A DNA stretch of 64,000 bases from VFMC01 sp963791635 (GTDB lineage: Bacteria > Actinomycetota > Acidimicrobiia > Acidimicrobiales > Ilumatobacteraceae): contig CAWBTC010000014.1 in NCBI GenBank assembly GCA_963791635.1, positions 78,585 through 142,584 of the forward strand, in the 5' to 3' direction. A model generated the notes under the pieces. The model saw only the letters and a program-made list of their open reading frames with translations. It was not told where the DNA came from and searched no databases. How positions within the stretch are numbered: position 1 is the stretch's first letter; each line of letters starts with the position of its first letter. The position numbers were made by a program, and so were the translations under genes. Positions 17,278 through 26,373 of this stretch are shown piece by piece.

Positions 17278-18474
17278 TCAGCCTGTCCAGCGGACCGGCA
17301 TCGAGTGGACGCCGGCGATGAAGTTGCTCGCCATCGGCTCGGGATCGCCTGCCGGCTGCAGGTCGGGCAGGCGGGTGAGGACCTCGCGGAGCATCGCCTG
17401 GATCTCGATCCGGGCGACATGCATGCCGAGGCACAGGTGTGGGCCTCCACCGCCGAAGGCCATGTGCGGGTTCGGGTTGCGGCCCACGTCGAATGACTCC
17501 GGTCGCTCGAACACGTCCTCGTCGCGATTGGCCGAGCCATAGAACACCATCACCTTGTCGCCCGCGCGCAGGTTCTGACCGCGCATCACGGTGTCCTGCA
17601 TCACCGTGCGGCGGAAGTGCACGACAGGCGTCGTCCACCGCAGCATCTCCTCGACCGCCGGCGGGACGAGTGAAAGATCTGCCGCCAGCCGAGCGCGCTG
17701 GCCCGGATGGTCGAACAGCGCCTGCAGCCCGGCGGCGAGCAGGTTGCGGGTGGTGTCGCCGCCGGCGTTCACGAGCAGCAGGAAGAACCATTGGAGCTCA
17801 CCGTCGGTGAGGTGGTCGCCGTCGACCTCGGCCTGCACGAGTGCGGATGCGATGTCGTCGCCTGGGTTCGCCCGCTTCTGGTCGGCAACCGATTGGGCGT
17901 AGGTGAGCATCTCCAGGATCGCCAAGCCCTTCTTCTCCGGCGGCGCAACGGTGTCGTCGGTCGTGTGCATGATCTCGGTGAGCTCGTAGAGGCGTTCGCC
18001 GTCGGCACGCGGAATGCCCAGCAGTTCGGCGATCAGCGCTGACGGAAGACGACCGGCGATGTCGGTCACGAAATCGCACCCGCCGAGATCGACGACGTCG
18101 TCGATGATCTCCTTCGCCAGTTCGGCGATGCGACCGGCGAGCAGTTGCGAGTTCTTCGGCGTGAACCCACGGCTGACGAGCAGCTTGAACCGATCGTGTT
18201 GCGGCGGGTCCATGTTCAGCATCATCTGCCGTCCGGCAGCAAGGCCGATCTCGTCGGGCTCGGCGAGCATCGTGCCGCGCGCGTACGAACTGAACGTCCC
18301 AGGTTGGCGGCTGACCGTGCGGATGTCGTCGTACTTCGTGATCGCCCAGAAGCCGGGCCCGTCGGCTTCGGTGTGCCAGAAGACGGGAGCGTTCCTCCGC
18401 AGCCACGCGTACTGCTCCCACGGATGGGTCAGCTCGAAGTTGGAGGTGGCGATGAGGTCGATGTCCACCGCCAT
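17278..18474 (-). CDS. cytochrome P450
   Basis: 398-aa soluble bacterial P450. I-helix oxygen-activation motif LLLVNAGGDTTRN, K-helix ExxR in EEMLRW, and heme loop MAFGGGGPHLCLGMHVARIE with the Cys thiolate ligand. The overall pattern resembles the actinobacterial CYP125/CYP142/CYP124 group, which hydroxylates sterol side chains or branched lipids; that grouping is inference. ATG 18474 follows the upstream stop by 4 nt, but the SD (GGAG) abuts it, so the GTG at 18468 may be the true start. It is last of the ABM-SDR-esterase-P450 run. Confidence 0.92.
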   Translation of the reverse strand: MAVDIDLIATSNFELTHPWEQYAWLRRNAPVFWHTEADGPGFWAITKYDDIRTVSRQPGTFSSYARGTMLAEPDEIGLAAGRQMMLNMDPPQHDRFKLLVSRGFTPKNSQLLAGRIAELAKEIIDDVVDLGGCDFVTDIAGRLPSALIAELLGIPRADGERLYELTEIMHTTDDTVAPPEKKGLAILEMLTYAQSVADQKRANPGDDIASALVQAEVDGDHLTDGELQWFFLLLVNAGGDTTRNLLAAGLQALFDHPGQRARLAADLSLVPPAVEEMLRWTTPVVHFRRTVMQDTVMRGQNLRAGDKVMVFYGSANRDEDVFERPESFDVGRNPNPHMAFGGGGPHLCLGMHVARIEIQAMLREVLTRLPDLQPAGDPEPMASNFIAGVHSMPVRWTG

Positions 18475-18478
18475 CTCC

Positions 18479-19669
18479 TCACAGGCCGTCGATGATCGTG
18501 GTGGCGGCGTCCACCAGGTGCTGCGCCCGTGCATCGTTGGCGAGATTCGTCGCCGGCTTGTTCATCACGTAGGCGAAGGCCAGGTCGCGCTCGGGCTGGG
18601 CGAAGGCCACAGAGCCGCCGGCGCCGGGATGTCCGTACGACCCGGGGCCGGCATACGGGGTGAACGGGCCATGGGTCATGAAGCCCATGCCGAACGTGGT
18701 GGGCATGATCAGGCAGGCGTCGGGCTCGTTGTCCGGTGTGACGGTGATCCGGGCCCGGTTGCGCACGTCATCGTCGAGGAGCTTCACGCCGTCGACCTCG
18801 GTGATGGTGCAGGCGTACACCTTTGCGAGCGAGATCGAGTTGGAGATGCCGTTGGCCGCGGGGATCTCGGCGGCGTGCACGTCGCGTCGGTTGAACGTGT
18901 CGTCTCCGGAGAAGGCACCGTTCAACGACAGCGCACGACCGCCGTTGGTGTCCGGACCCATGAACATCTCGATCATCGCCTTCACCGCGGGGTCCATCGT
19001 GGTGTCGTCGCTCGCCAATGGTGAGCCCAGGATCGGGGCGACGCGCGACTCGAGCGCCTCGGGGAGACCGATGTAGACCTCGGTGCCGGTCGGACCCGCG
19101 ATCTCCTCTGCCACGAATCGACCGATGCTGCGGTGATCGGGGTCGACGCGTCGGACGAGCTCGCCCGCGAGCCACCCGTAGGTGAGGGCGTGGTAGCCGT
19201 GAGTGGAGCCGATCGGCCACTCCGGCTCGGTGACGGCAAGGCGGGCGGTGATCGTGTCCCAGTCGAGCGCCTCCGCGAGGCTGATCTCGCCTTGCACGCT
19301 GAACAGGCCGCACTGGTGGCTGAGCAGTTGGGCGACGGTGGCCCCACCCTTGCCCTTCGCGGCGAACTCGGGCCAGTACTGCCGCACGGGTGCGTCGTAG
19401 TCGATCAGGCCGCGCTGGGCACAGATCGCCACGGCGATCGCGGTGATGCCCTTGGTGGTGGAGAACACCAGCTGCAGCGTCGTGTCGTCGTAGGGCTGCT
19501 CACCACCGTCGAACGACCCACCCCACAGGTGCACGACCGGGCGACCACGGTGGTAGATCGCCACCGATGCGCCGGTTTCCTCACCGAGCTCGAAGTTTCT
19601 TCGGAACGCCGAGTCCACGGCCTCCCAACCAGGTTCGACCATTCCTCCGAAAACGTCATGACTCGTCAT
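18479..19669 (-). CDS. serine hydrolase, class C beta-lactamase/EstB family
   Basis: 396-aa serine hydrolase of the beta-lactamase class C/esterase EstB family. The catalytic Ser and Lys lie in VFSTTKGITAIA (SxxK), the Tyr in STHGYHALTYGW, and the C-terminal motif is HPGAGGSVAF. Its substrate is likely an ester or lactone, not an antibiotic, as is usual for actinobacterial members. It sits directly before the P450 and after an SDR on the same strand. No signal peptide is seen. Confidence 0.87.
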   Translation of the reverse strand: MTSHDVFGGMVEPGWEAVDSAFRRNFELGEETGASVAIYHRGRPVVHLWGGSFDGGEQPYDDTTLQLVFSTTKGITAIAVAICAQRGLIDYDAPVRQYWPEFAAKGKGGATVAQLLSHQCGLFSVQGEISLAEALDWDTITARLAVTEPEWPIGSTHGYHALTYGWLAGELVRRVDPDHRSIGRFVAEEIAGPTGTEVYIGLPEALESRVAPILGSPLASDDTTMDPAVKAMIEMFMGPDTNGGRALSLNGAFSGDDTFNRRDVHAAEIPAANGISNSISLAKVYACTITEVDGVKLLDDDVRNRARITVTPDNEPDACLIMPTTFGMGFMTHGPFTPYAGPGSYGHPGAGGSVAFAQPERDLAFAYVMNKPATNLANDARAQHLVDAATTIIDGL

Positions 19670-19723
19670 GCGACGAACGTAGCCGCCGACGCAAGACGCG
19701 AGCTCAGCGAGGGGGCGGGGCAG

Positions 19724-20545
19724 TCACTCGTGCCAGTTCAGCACCGTGCGCATCGTGGTGTCGAACTCCTCGAAGCTCATCGAGGCCTTGGTCGCCCCAA
19801 TCAGCTCGGCGTCGGCCCCCACGGGGTGGCGAAACGCGGGTGGCTCCTGCGTGGCCGCAACGTAGATGGCGTCGGCCACGATCTGAGCCGGTGCCGGCTG
19901 GCCGTTCACGAGGGTCCGCTGCGCCGCACGGAAGCGGGTGAACCTTTCGTACTCTTGCCCGCCCGGAGCCATCGCCACCGCGTGGGTGGCGTTCGAGCCG
20001 AGCGCTGTGGCGAACTGCCCTGGCTCGATGACGTGCACGCGGATGCCGCGGTGCGACAGCTCGAAGTGCATCGCTTCGCTGAGCGCTTCCACTGCGTGCT
20101 TGCTCGCCGCATAGATGCCGCTGTACGGCGCGCCGACCAGACCGGCGATCGATCCGACGTTGACGATCACACCGGCGCCTTGGGCCAGCATGCCGGGAAC
20201 GACGGCACGAGCGACTCGCACCACTCCGGTGACATTGGTATCGAGCTGCCGGGTCACTTCGTCGTCGCTCAACTGGTGCACTGGTCCGAACACCTCGATG
20301 CCGGCGTTGTTGATCACGATGTCGATCGAACCGACGCTCGCGATCGCCTCGGCCACGGCCGCGTCGACGCTCTCCGACGAGCACACGTCGAGTGCCACTT
20401 GGTGGATGTCAGTACGTTCGTTCAACGCAGCTGACTTTCCCGGCGTGCGCATCGTGGCGACCACGGTGTGGCCGCGGTCGGCGAAGGTGAGCGCAGCGAG
20501 CTCGCCGAAGCCGGTGCTGCAACCGGTGATGAGGACGTTGGCCAT
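19724..20545 (-). CDS. SDR family NAD(P) oxidoreductase
   Basis: 273-aa classical SDR: cofactor motif LITGCSTGFGELAAL, acidic or basic selector at VVATMRTPGK, NNAG in INNAGIEVFGPV, and catalytic GSIAGLVGAPYSGIYAASK. The C-terminus resembles the retinol dehydrogenase-like subgroup (SKHAVEALSEAMHFEL). The ATG at 20545 is chosen; the open frame continues upstream, but that part lies within the ABM gene. 19 nt separate it from the ABM stop, so the two are probably one transcript. Confidence 0.87.
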   Translation of the reverse strand: MANVLITGCSTGFGELAALTFADRGHTVVATMRTPGKSAALNERTDIHQVALDVCSSESVDAAVAEAIASVGSIDIVINNAGIEVFGPVHQLSDDEVTRQLDTNVTGVVRVARAVVPGMLAQGAGVIVNVGSIAGLVGAPYSGIYAASKHAVEALSEAMHFELSHRGIRVHVIEPGQFATALGSNATHAVAMAPGGQEYERFTRFRAAQRTLVNGQPAPAQIVADAIYVAATQEPPAFRHPVGADAELIGATKASMSFEEFDTTMRTVLNWHE

Positions 20546-20564
20546 GAGGCGTTCCTGGACGCGA

Positions 20565-20870
20565 TCAGCCGAACAGCGGACCGCTGGAGGCGATCTCGTA
20601 CTTGGTGATGGTGCCCCGACCGGTGATGAACCCGCCGGAACTGGCACGGAAGGTGGCCATGTGAGGGGTGGCGAAGTGGGCGTCGAGCGCGTCCTGGTCC
20701 TCCCACTCCTCGAAGATGCACACCTTCGATGCGTCGTCGACGGCGAAGGAGAACTGGTACGCGTGGCACCCGACCTCCTGGAGGGTGGCCTCCATCATCT
20801 CGGCGGCCGCGGCGGCCGCGGCGTCACGCTGAGCAGGGTCGATGATGAGGGAGCCGGCGATCACGATCAT
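20565..20870 (-). CDS. antibiotic biosynthesis monooxygenase (ABM) domain protein
   Basis: 101-aa single-domain ABM protein (dimeric ferredoxin-like fold). Features: MIVIAGSLIID first strand, AEMMEATLQEVGCHAYQFSF, CIFEEWEDQDALDAHFATPHM, which are typical of the YgiN/ABM group. Members act as cofactor-free monooxygenases on quinol-like substrates or have unknown roles. It is the first gene of the minus-strand run toward the P450. The divergent adenylate cyclase begins 65 nt away. Confidence 0.83.
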   Translation of the reverse strand: MIVIAGSLIIDPAQRDAAAAAAAEMMEATLQEVGCHAYQFSFAVDDASKVCIFEEWEDQDALDAHFATPHMATFRASSGGFITGRGTITKYEIASSGPLFG

Positions 20871-20935
20871 GCGTGGCAACGTAGCACCGAAATGACGCAG
20901 CGTCAGTTATTGGACGACGGTGCTACGGTCCAGCC

Positions 20936-22033
20936 GTGGATCACCCAGACGAGCCTCGATGGATCGACTCCGGGCTGCTCGAACCAGAGTCGGCGACGGC
21001 CGATCAGCGACGGCAACTGCTTGCGTGGTTGTCTGATCGCGGCAACACCATCGATGACATGGTCGAAGCGAATCGGCGTGGCGAGCTGATCGCGCTGGCA
21101 GGCGATGGGGCGCTTCGACCGGGCCCACGCCTGACACCGCGCCAGCTCGCGACACGCGTCGGCATCTCACTCGAGCTCGTTCACGGCGTTCGCCGCGCGT
21201 CGGGCTTCCCGGTGCTCGGACCCGACGACGCCGGCATGACCGAAGAAGACGTCCAGATGTTCGAGCTGTTCAAGCTGGCTGATGCGTTCTTCAGCAGTGA
21301 CGAGCTGTTGCGACTGGCGACCGTGATTGGCTCCTCGCTGCGCCGCGTGGCAGATGCTGCCGGCGAGATGTTCCTCCGCGATGTCGAAGCGCCGTTGAAG
21401 GCGAGCGCACCGGCTCCCGAACTCGATCTCGCCCAAGCCAACCTTCAAGGGATCGGGCTTGCTCGCGCCGCTACAGGAGTGTTCGCTCCGATGTTCCTCG
21501 CGCACCTCGAGCTGTCGACGCAGCGGGCGCGTGCGGCGCGCCGTGACAGCGACGACTACGAGACGATGCCGCTCGCAGTCGGTTTCGTCGACCTCAGCGG
21601 CTTCACGGAGCGATCGATCAACCTGGCCCCGACCGAGCTGCGCGACATGATCGTCGACTTCGAAGCGCGAGCCAACGAGATCGTCGGGGACCATGACGGC
21701 CGCGTCATCAAGCTCATCGGCGACGAAGTGATGTTCTCCGCCGTCCATGCTGCAGCCGCATGCACCATCGCGCTCGCGCTCACCGCCGCGGCACCCTCGG
21801 GCACCCGGGCCCGCGGGGGCGTCGCCTTCGGCAGCGTGATCGCGAGCGGCGGTGACCTGTACGGGCCGATCGTGAACCTCGCGTCGCGCATCGCCGACAT
21901 CGCCATCCCGGGCGAGGTGCTCGTGAACGACGCGATCGCGCTCGACGTGGTTGGCCGGGCGTTCGAACCCGCCGGGCGCCGAAGCCTCAAGGGCTTCAAC
22001 GACCCGGTTCGGGTGTGGACGTTGATCGGCTGA
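20936..22033 (+). CDS. class III adenylate cyclase with autoregulatory N-terminal domain
   Basis: 365-aa cytosolic class III nucleotidyl cyclase. The C-terminal catalytic domain (about 210-365) has the metal-binding VGFVDLSGFTERSIN (first Asp), KLIGDEVMFSA (second Asp after Gly) and the GDLYGPIVNLASRIADIA segment before the transition-state Arg. The N-terminal 190 residues, with a HTH-like LTPRQLATRVGISLELVHGVRR, resemble the pH-sensing regulatory domain of Mycobacterium Rv1264. So cAMP output may respond to pH or lipid; that is inference. GTG start; a weak TACGGT lies 7 nt upstream, so it may be leaderless. Confidence 0.87.
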   Translation: MDHPDEPRWIDSGLLEPESATADQRRQLLAWLSDRGNTIDDMVEANRRGELIALAGDGALRPGPRLTPRQLATRVGISLELVHGVRRASGFPVLGPDDAGMTEEDVQMFELFKLADAFFSSDELLRLATVIGSSLRRVADAAGEMFLRDVEAPLKASAPAPELDLAQANLQGIGLARAATGVFAPMFLAHLELSTQRARAARRDSDDYETMPLAVGFVDLSGFTERSINLAPTELRDMIVDFEARANEIVGDHDGRVIKLIGDEVMFSAVHAAAACTIALALTAAAPSGTRARGGVAFGSVIASGGDLYGPIVNLASRIADIAIPGEVLVNDAIALDVVGRAFEPAGRRSLKGFNDPVRVWTLIG

Positions 22034-22048
22034 GACCGACTGCGGGGA

Positions 22049-23105
22049 TCAGACCCCGTCGACGATCTCGCGGAGGGTCTCGATCTGCTTGACGGCATCG
22101 GGACCGACGGGGTTCACCGACAGCACCGTCACCCCGGCCTCCTTGAACGCGCCGACGCGCTCCTTGACGTAGCTCTTCGGCCCGACGAGGTTCGCCAGCT
22201 CCAGCCATTCGCCCGGCAGGGCGGCAGCGGCTTCGTCCTTCTTGCCCTCGAGGTACAGGTCCTGGACATCGACGGCTTCCTTCTCGTAGCCGTAGGCGCG
22301 AGCGATGTCGTTGTAGAAGTTCTTGCCACGCGCACCCATGCCGCCGACGTACAGCGCCATGTTCGGGCGGCCGTAGTCGAGGATCTTGGTGCGGGCCTCG
22401 CCCACGAGGTCCTCGCCGATGGCGAGCATGCCACCGGCCGAGATGTCGAGCTGCTTGCGGCTCGGGTCGCGCTTGGCGAGGCCGGCCTTCAGCTGCGGAC
22501 CCCACACGTTGTGGTACTTCTCGGGGATGAACATGATCGGCAGCCAGCCGTCGGCGATCTCGGCGGTGGCCTCGACGCTGCGGTCCTTGAGGCTCGCCCA
22601 CCAGATCGGGATGTCGCTGCGCAGCGGGTGGTTGATGATCTTCAGCGGCTTGCCCAGACCGGTGCCCTGCCCCTCGGGCAGCGGCGCCTGGAACGTCTTG
22701 CCCTGGTAGTCGAACTTCTCCTCGCGCTTCCAGATCATGCGGCAGGCTTCGATGTACTCCTTGATGCGCTGCATCGGCTTCTCGTAGGGCACGCCGTGGA
22801 AGCCCTCGATCACCTGCGGGCCGCTGGCGCCGAGGCCGAGGATGAACCGGCCATCGCTCACGTAGTCGCAGCCGGCGGCGGTCATCGCCATCAGCGCAGC
22901 GGTGCGGCGAGTAGACGTTGACGATGCCGGTGCCGATCTCGACCCGCTCGGTCTTCGCGGCGAGGTAGCCGACCTGGCTGATCGCGTCGAAGCTGTACGC
23001 CTCGGCGATCCACACCTGGTCGAGGCCCGCCTTCTCCAGCTCGACCACACGCTGCACGGCCTCCTTGAACCCGCCTGCGTAGTTGATCATCATCGAGAGC
23101 TTCAT
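22049..23105 (-). pseudogene. F420-type LLM class oxidoreductase, frame broken near 22906
   Basis: Luciferase-like, coenzyme F420-dependent oxidoreductase. Residues 1-66 (MKLSMMINYAGG to GTGIVNVYS) are in one frame; the remainder (RTAALMAMTAAGCDYVSDGRFILGLGASGP onward to the C-terminus) is in another. Removing one base in the TCGCCGCACC stretch restores a continuous protein of about 351 residues with no gaps in conserved motifs. The preserved GLGASGPQV segment is part of the F420 site. Convergent with the cyclase gene; larE lies upstream on the same strand. Confidence 0.85.
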
Positions 23106-23182
23106 CGGTCGTCCCCTTCGTTGCACTTGTCGGCGCCCGGGGTTCTGCGACCCTGGCTGATCCGTGGCTGATCCGTAGCCGA

Positions 23183-24029
23183 TCAGCTCAGTGGCTGGTT
23201 CAGCTGCGCCGACGATACGTGACCGTCGTTGAGGTTTCCCGATCGAAGCCCGTCGAGATCGAGGGTGACGTACCGGTAGCCACACCGCTTGACCGCGTCG
23301 ACCACATCGCTCACGACGCTCCACCACGTCGGCGATGCGGGCGAGCGGCACCTCGAGACGTGCCGTGTCGCCGTAGTGGCGCACGCGCAGCTCGGTGAAG
23401 CCGAGCCGGCGCAGGCCTGCCTCGGCACGGTCGATCTGGCTGAGCAGCCCCACCGACACCTCGGTGCCGTAGGGGATTCGGCTGGCGAGGCACGCCGCGG
23501 CAGGCTTGTCCCAGGTGCGCAGGTCGAGCTGTCGCGACGCGTCGCGCAGCATCGCCTTGGTGAAGCCGGCGTCGACGAGGGGGAATGCGGCACCTTGCTC
23601 GATGGCGGCGCGCCTGGCCCGGGCGATGATCGCCCAGGTCGTCGAGGTTCACGCCCAGCACCACGATGGCGCCTTCGCCAGCAGCGATGGGCGCCACCAC
23701 GTCCATCAACTCGGCCTTGCAGTGGTAGCAGCGGTCGATGCCGTTGCTCCGGTAGGCAGCGCGCTCCATCTCGTACGTGGTGACCGGCGTCCAACGCAGG
23801 CCCCACTCGCTGCGCGAGCAGCGCGGCACTCCGCCTCCTCGTCACCGGCCAGCGACGGCGAGACCGCGGTGACGGCGTGGGCGTTGTCACCCAGCACACG
23901 GTGCGCGACGGCCGCCAGGAACGCCGAGTCCGCACCGCCGCTGAATGCCACCACCACGCGGCCGAGGTCGCGCAGGATCTCCTCCAGCCGTGCCAGTGCA
24001 GGAGCGATGGTGGGCGCGAGCTCGGTCAC
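23183..24029 (-). pseudogene. larE: LarE-like ATP-dependent sacrificial sulfur transferase, three frame breaks
   Basis: LarE makes the nickel-pincer cofactor of lactate racemase by donating sulfur from its own Cys, using a PP-loop ATP pyrophosphatase domain. Blocks appear in order but in changing frames: VVVAFSGGADSAFLAAVA (PP-loop), SEWGLRWTPVTTYEM then RCYHCKAELMD, VVLGVNLDDLGDHRPGQ, AAFPLVDAGFTKAML, KPAAACLASRIPYGTEV (sulfur-donor Cys), and YRYVTLDLDGLRSGNLN. Frames change near 23814, 23612 and 23316. Each can be repaired with one or two bases, and no conserved block is missing. No larB, larC or larA is in view. Either triple recent mutation or poor consensus in this 1-kb stretch. Confidence 0.8.
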
Positions 24030-24184
24030 GCCACGACGCTACCCGGCACCGGCCACCAGGAGCCCGAGCCCCGGACGGCCGCGAGCGCAGGCACACTCCG
24101 AACTGGCGACGCCGTCCGTCGGCGGACCGAGATCAGGGCCAACGACCCTGACACCCGCGGGTCGCCAGGTGCGAGGATGAGACG

Positions 24185-25180
24185 ATGGCCGACCGGACAG
24201 GTGCGCTCGCGACGAGCCTCCCCGCGTCCTCGACCCGGATGCTGCTGCAATGCACCGGCCTCGTGCGTCGCTTCGGCGAGCGCACGGCGGTGGACGGCGT
24301 CAGCTTCGAGATCGCGCCTGGTGAGACCTATGGGCTGCTGGGCCCGAACGGCGCCGGCAAGACCACGACGATCTCGATGATCGCCGGCATCCTCGCACCG
24401 GATGCCGGCACGGTGGTGATCGACGGACGGCCGGTCACCGTCAACGATCACGAGGGCAAACGGACACTGGGGTACGTGCCGCAGCAGATCGCACTCTTCG
24501 ACGATCTGAGCGCGAGCGAAAATCTCCGATTCTTCGGTGGGCTACAGGGTTTGCGCGGTGCGGAGCTGGCGCGGCGCATGGCCGCCACACTCGACCTCGT
24601 CGGGCTGGCTGATCGAGCGGGCGACCGGATCAGCACGTTCTCCGGCGGCATGCAGCGCCGCGCGAACATCGCCGTCGGTCTGCTGCACGAACCGCGGCTG
24701 CTCGTGCTCGACGAGCCAACCGCAGGTGTGGATCCGCAGAGCCGCAACCAGATCCTCGAGAGCATCGAGCGTCTCAGCGACGCGGGCATGGCGGTGCTGT
24801 ACACCACTCACTACATGGAGGAGGCCGAACGGCTGTGCGACCGCGTCGGCATCATCGACGCCGGCCGCCTGATCGCCGAGGGCACACGCCGCGAGCTCGT
24901 CGGGCAGATCGGCGAGCACGACCACCTCATCGTGCGCGGCGCCGGCATGATCGATCGCCTCGCCGTGGCAGCCCGCGACATCGCAGGCGTGGTCTCCGCA
25001 CGAGTGACTCAAGATGTGCTCGATGTGGAGGTAGCCGACGCTGCCGCGGCGCTCCCTGCTCTCGTCGGTGCCGCGCGTGCCGCTGGCGTGACCGTCACCG
25101 GGATCGAGGTGCGGGAACCGAACCTGGAGGCGGTGTTCTTGCACCTCACGGGCAAGGCGCTGCGCGACCGGGCGGAGTGA
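24185..25180 (+). CDS. ABC transporter ATP-binding protein (ABC-2 exporter)
   Basis: 331-aa ATPase of the DrrA/CcmA-like ABC-2 exporter group. Walker A GPNGAGKTTT, Q-loop YVPQQIALFDDLSA, signature FSGGMQRRANIA, Walker B LLVLDEPTAGVDPQSR, and H-loop YTTHYMEEAERLCD. A C-terminal extension of about 90 residues follows. Two permease genes follow with overlapping or near-overlapping starts, making a three-gene operon. The substrate is unknown (drug, lipid or Na+ export are the family options). Divergent from larE. Confidence 0.92.
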   Translation: MADRTGALATSLPASSTRMLLQCTGLVRRFGERTAVDGVSFEIAPGETYGLLGPNGAGKTTTISMIAGILAPDAGTVVIDGRPVTVNDHEGKRTLGYVPQQIALFDDLSASENLRFFGGLQGLRGAELARRMAATLDLVGLADRAGDRISTFSGGMQRRANIAVGLLHEPRLLVLDEPTAGVDPQSRNQILESIERLSDAGMAVLYTTHYMEEAERLCDRVGIIDAGRLIAEGTRRELVGQIGEHDHLIVRGAGMIDRLAVAARDIAGVVSARVTQDVLDVEVADAAAALPALVGAARAAGVTVTGIEVREPNLEAVFLHLTGKALRDRAE

Positions 25181-25185
25181 GCGTC

Positions 25186-26373
25186 ATGCGCCGGGTCGCA
25201 CCACCTGCCTGGTTGCTCGTCGCCCAGGTGGAACTGCGCCGACGGATCCGCAACCGGTCGGCGATCGTCACGGCATTCGTCGGTCCGCTGGCACTGGCCA
25301 CGGTGTTCGGCATGCTGTTGGGCGACACGTCGTCGCTGTCGATCGAGATCGGGGTCGCCGATGCCGATCGGAGCGAGGTGACGGCTGCCTTCGTCGAGGG
25401 GTTGATCACCTCCGGCGGGCCGGACAGTCCGGTCACGTTCGTTGCGATGGACGCCCCGTCCGACCTCGATGCCGTTCGACGGGCCGTGGACGACGACGAC
25501 GTGAACGCCGCGATCGTCGTCCCGGCGGGGTTCGGCGACGCCATCGCGACGGGCGGGAGCGCCGAGCTGGGGGTCGTGCGAGATCCCGACGGCGAGGTGT
25601 CGGGAGAGATCGCGGCGTCCGTCGCCCGCCAGTTCGCGGCGAGCCTGGAAGCACGACGGCTGGCGGCAGCGACCGCGGCAGCATTCGGCGTCACCGTCAC
25701 GCCGGCCGATCTGGTGGACTTCATCGACTCCACCGACACTGCGCTCGAGCAGGTCCCCCCGGGCGGCGGCGAGCTCGATCCGGCTGCGTTCTTCGGTGTC
25801 GCGATGTCGATCATGTTCCTGTTCTTCACCGTCTCGTTCGCGCCGCGCAGCATCGTGGCGGAGCGGGCGATCGGCGTGTTGCCGCGGATGCTCGCCTCAT
25901 CAGCCACCGCCGCTTCGATCGTCGTCGGCAAGGTCGTCGCCGTCGCTCTGCTCGGGCTGAGTGGCTTCATGACGGTGTGGGCGGTGACCGAGTTGGCGTT
26001 CGGAGCACCATGGGGATCGCCGTCGGCCGTCGTGGTCACGATGCTCGCGACCGTGCTGGCCATCGCCGGAGTGGCGACGTTCGTCTGCGCGCTCGCCCGG
26101 ACCGAGGCGCAGGCAGACGGTTACACGTCGATGGTCGCTTTCGTCCTGGCGCTGCTCGGCGGCAACTTCATCGGCCCGGGCCAGGCGCCCGCCGCGCTCC
26201 GCTCGGTGGCCCGGTTGACTCCCAACGGACAGGCGCTGGACGCATTCACGCGCATCGCAGTCGACGATGCGGGAGTCAGCGACCTGGCGCGTCAGCTGTC
26301 GGTCCTGGCCGCGATCGGCGTCGTGTTCGGAGCGATCGGCCTCGTGCGGATGGGCAAGGTGATCCGCGCATGA
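25186..26373 (+). CDS. ABC-2 type permease
   Basis: 395-aa membrane protein with one N-terminal helix (IVTAFVGPLALATVFGML), a large extracytoplasmic loop of about 170 residues, and five C-terminal helices beginning at AFFGVAMSIMFLFFTVSFA. This is the ABC2_membrane_3 layout. I chose ATG 25186, with GGAG 8 nt upstream; the GTG at 25177 overlapping the previous stop (GTGA) is an alternative. The stop overlaps the next permease by 4 nt. Confidence 0.88.
   Translation: MRRVAPPAWLLVAQVELRRRIRNRSAIVTAFVGPLALATVFGMLLGDTSSLSIEIGVADADRSEVTAAFVEGLITSGGPDSPVTFVAMDAPSDLDAVRRAVDDDDVNAAIVVPAGFGDAIATGGSAELGVVRDPDGEVSGEIAASVARQFAASLEARRLAAATAAAFGVTVTPADLVDFIDSTDTALEQVPPGGGELDPAAFFGVAMSIMFLFFTVSFAPRSIVAERAIGVLPRMLASSATAASIVVGKVVAVALLGLSGFMTVWAVTELAFGAPWGSPSAVVVTMLATVLAIAGVATFVCALARTEAQADGYTSMVAFVLALLGGNFIGPGQAPAALRSVARLTPNGQALDAFTRIAVDDAGVSDLARQLSVLAAIGVVFGAIGLVRMGKVIRA

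Noticed and set aside
18479..19669. Antibiotic-resistance beta-lactamase
   Set aside because: Class C fold with SxxK, but no signal peptide and EstB-like features; an esterase is more likely.
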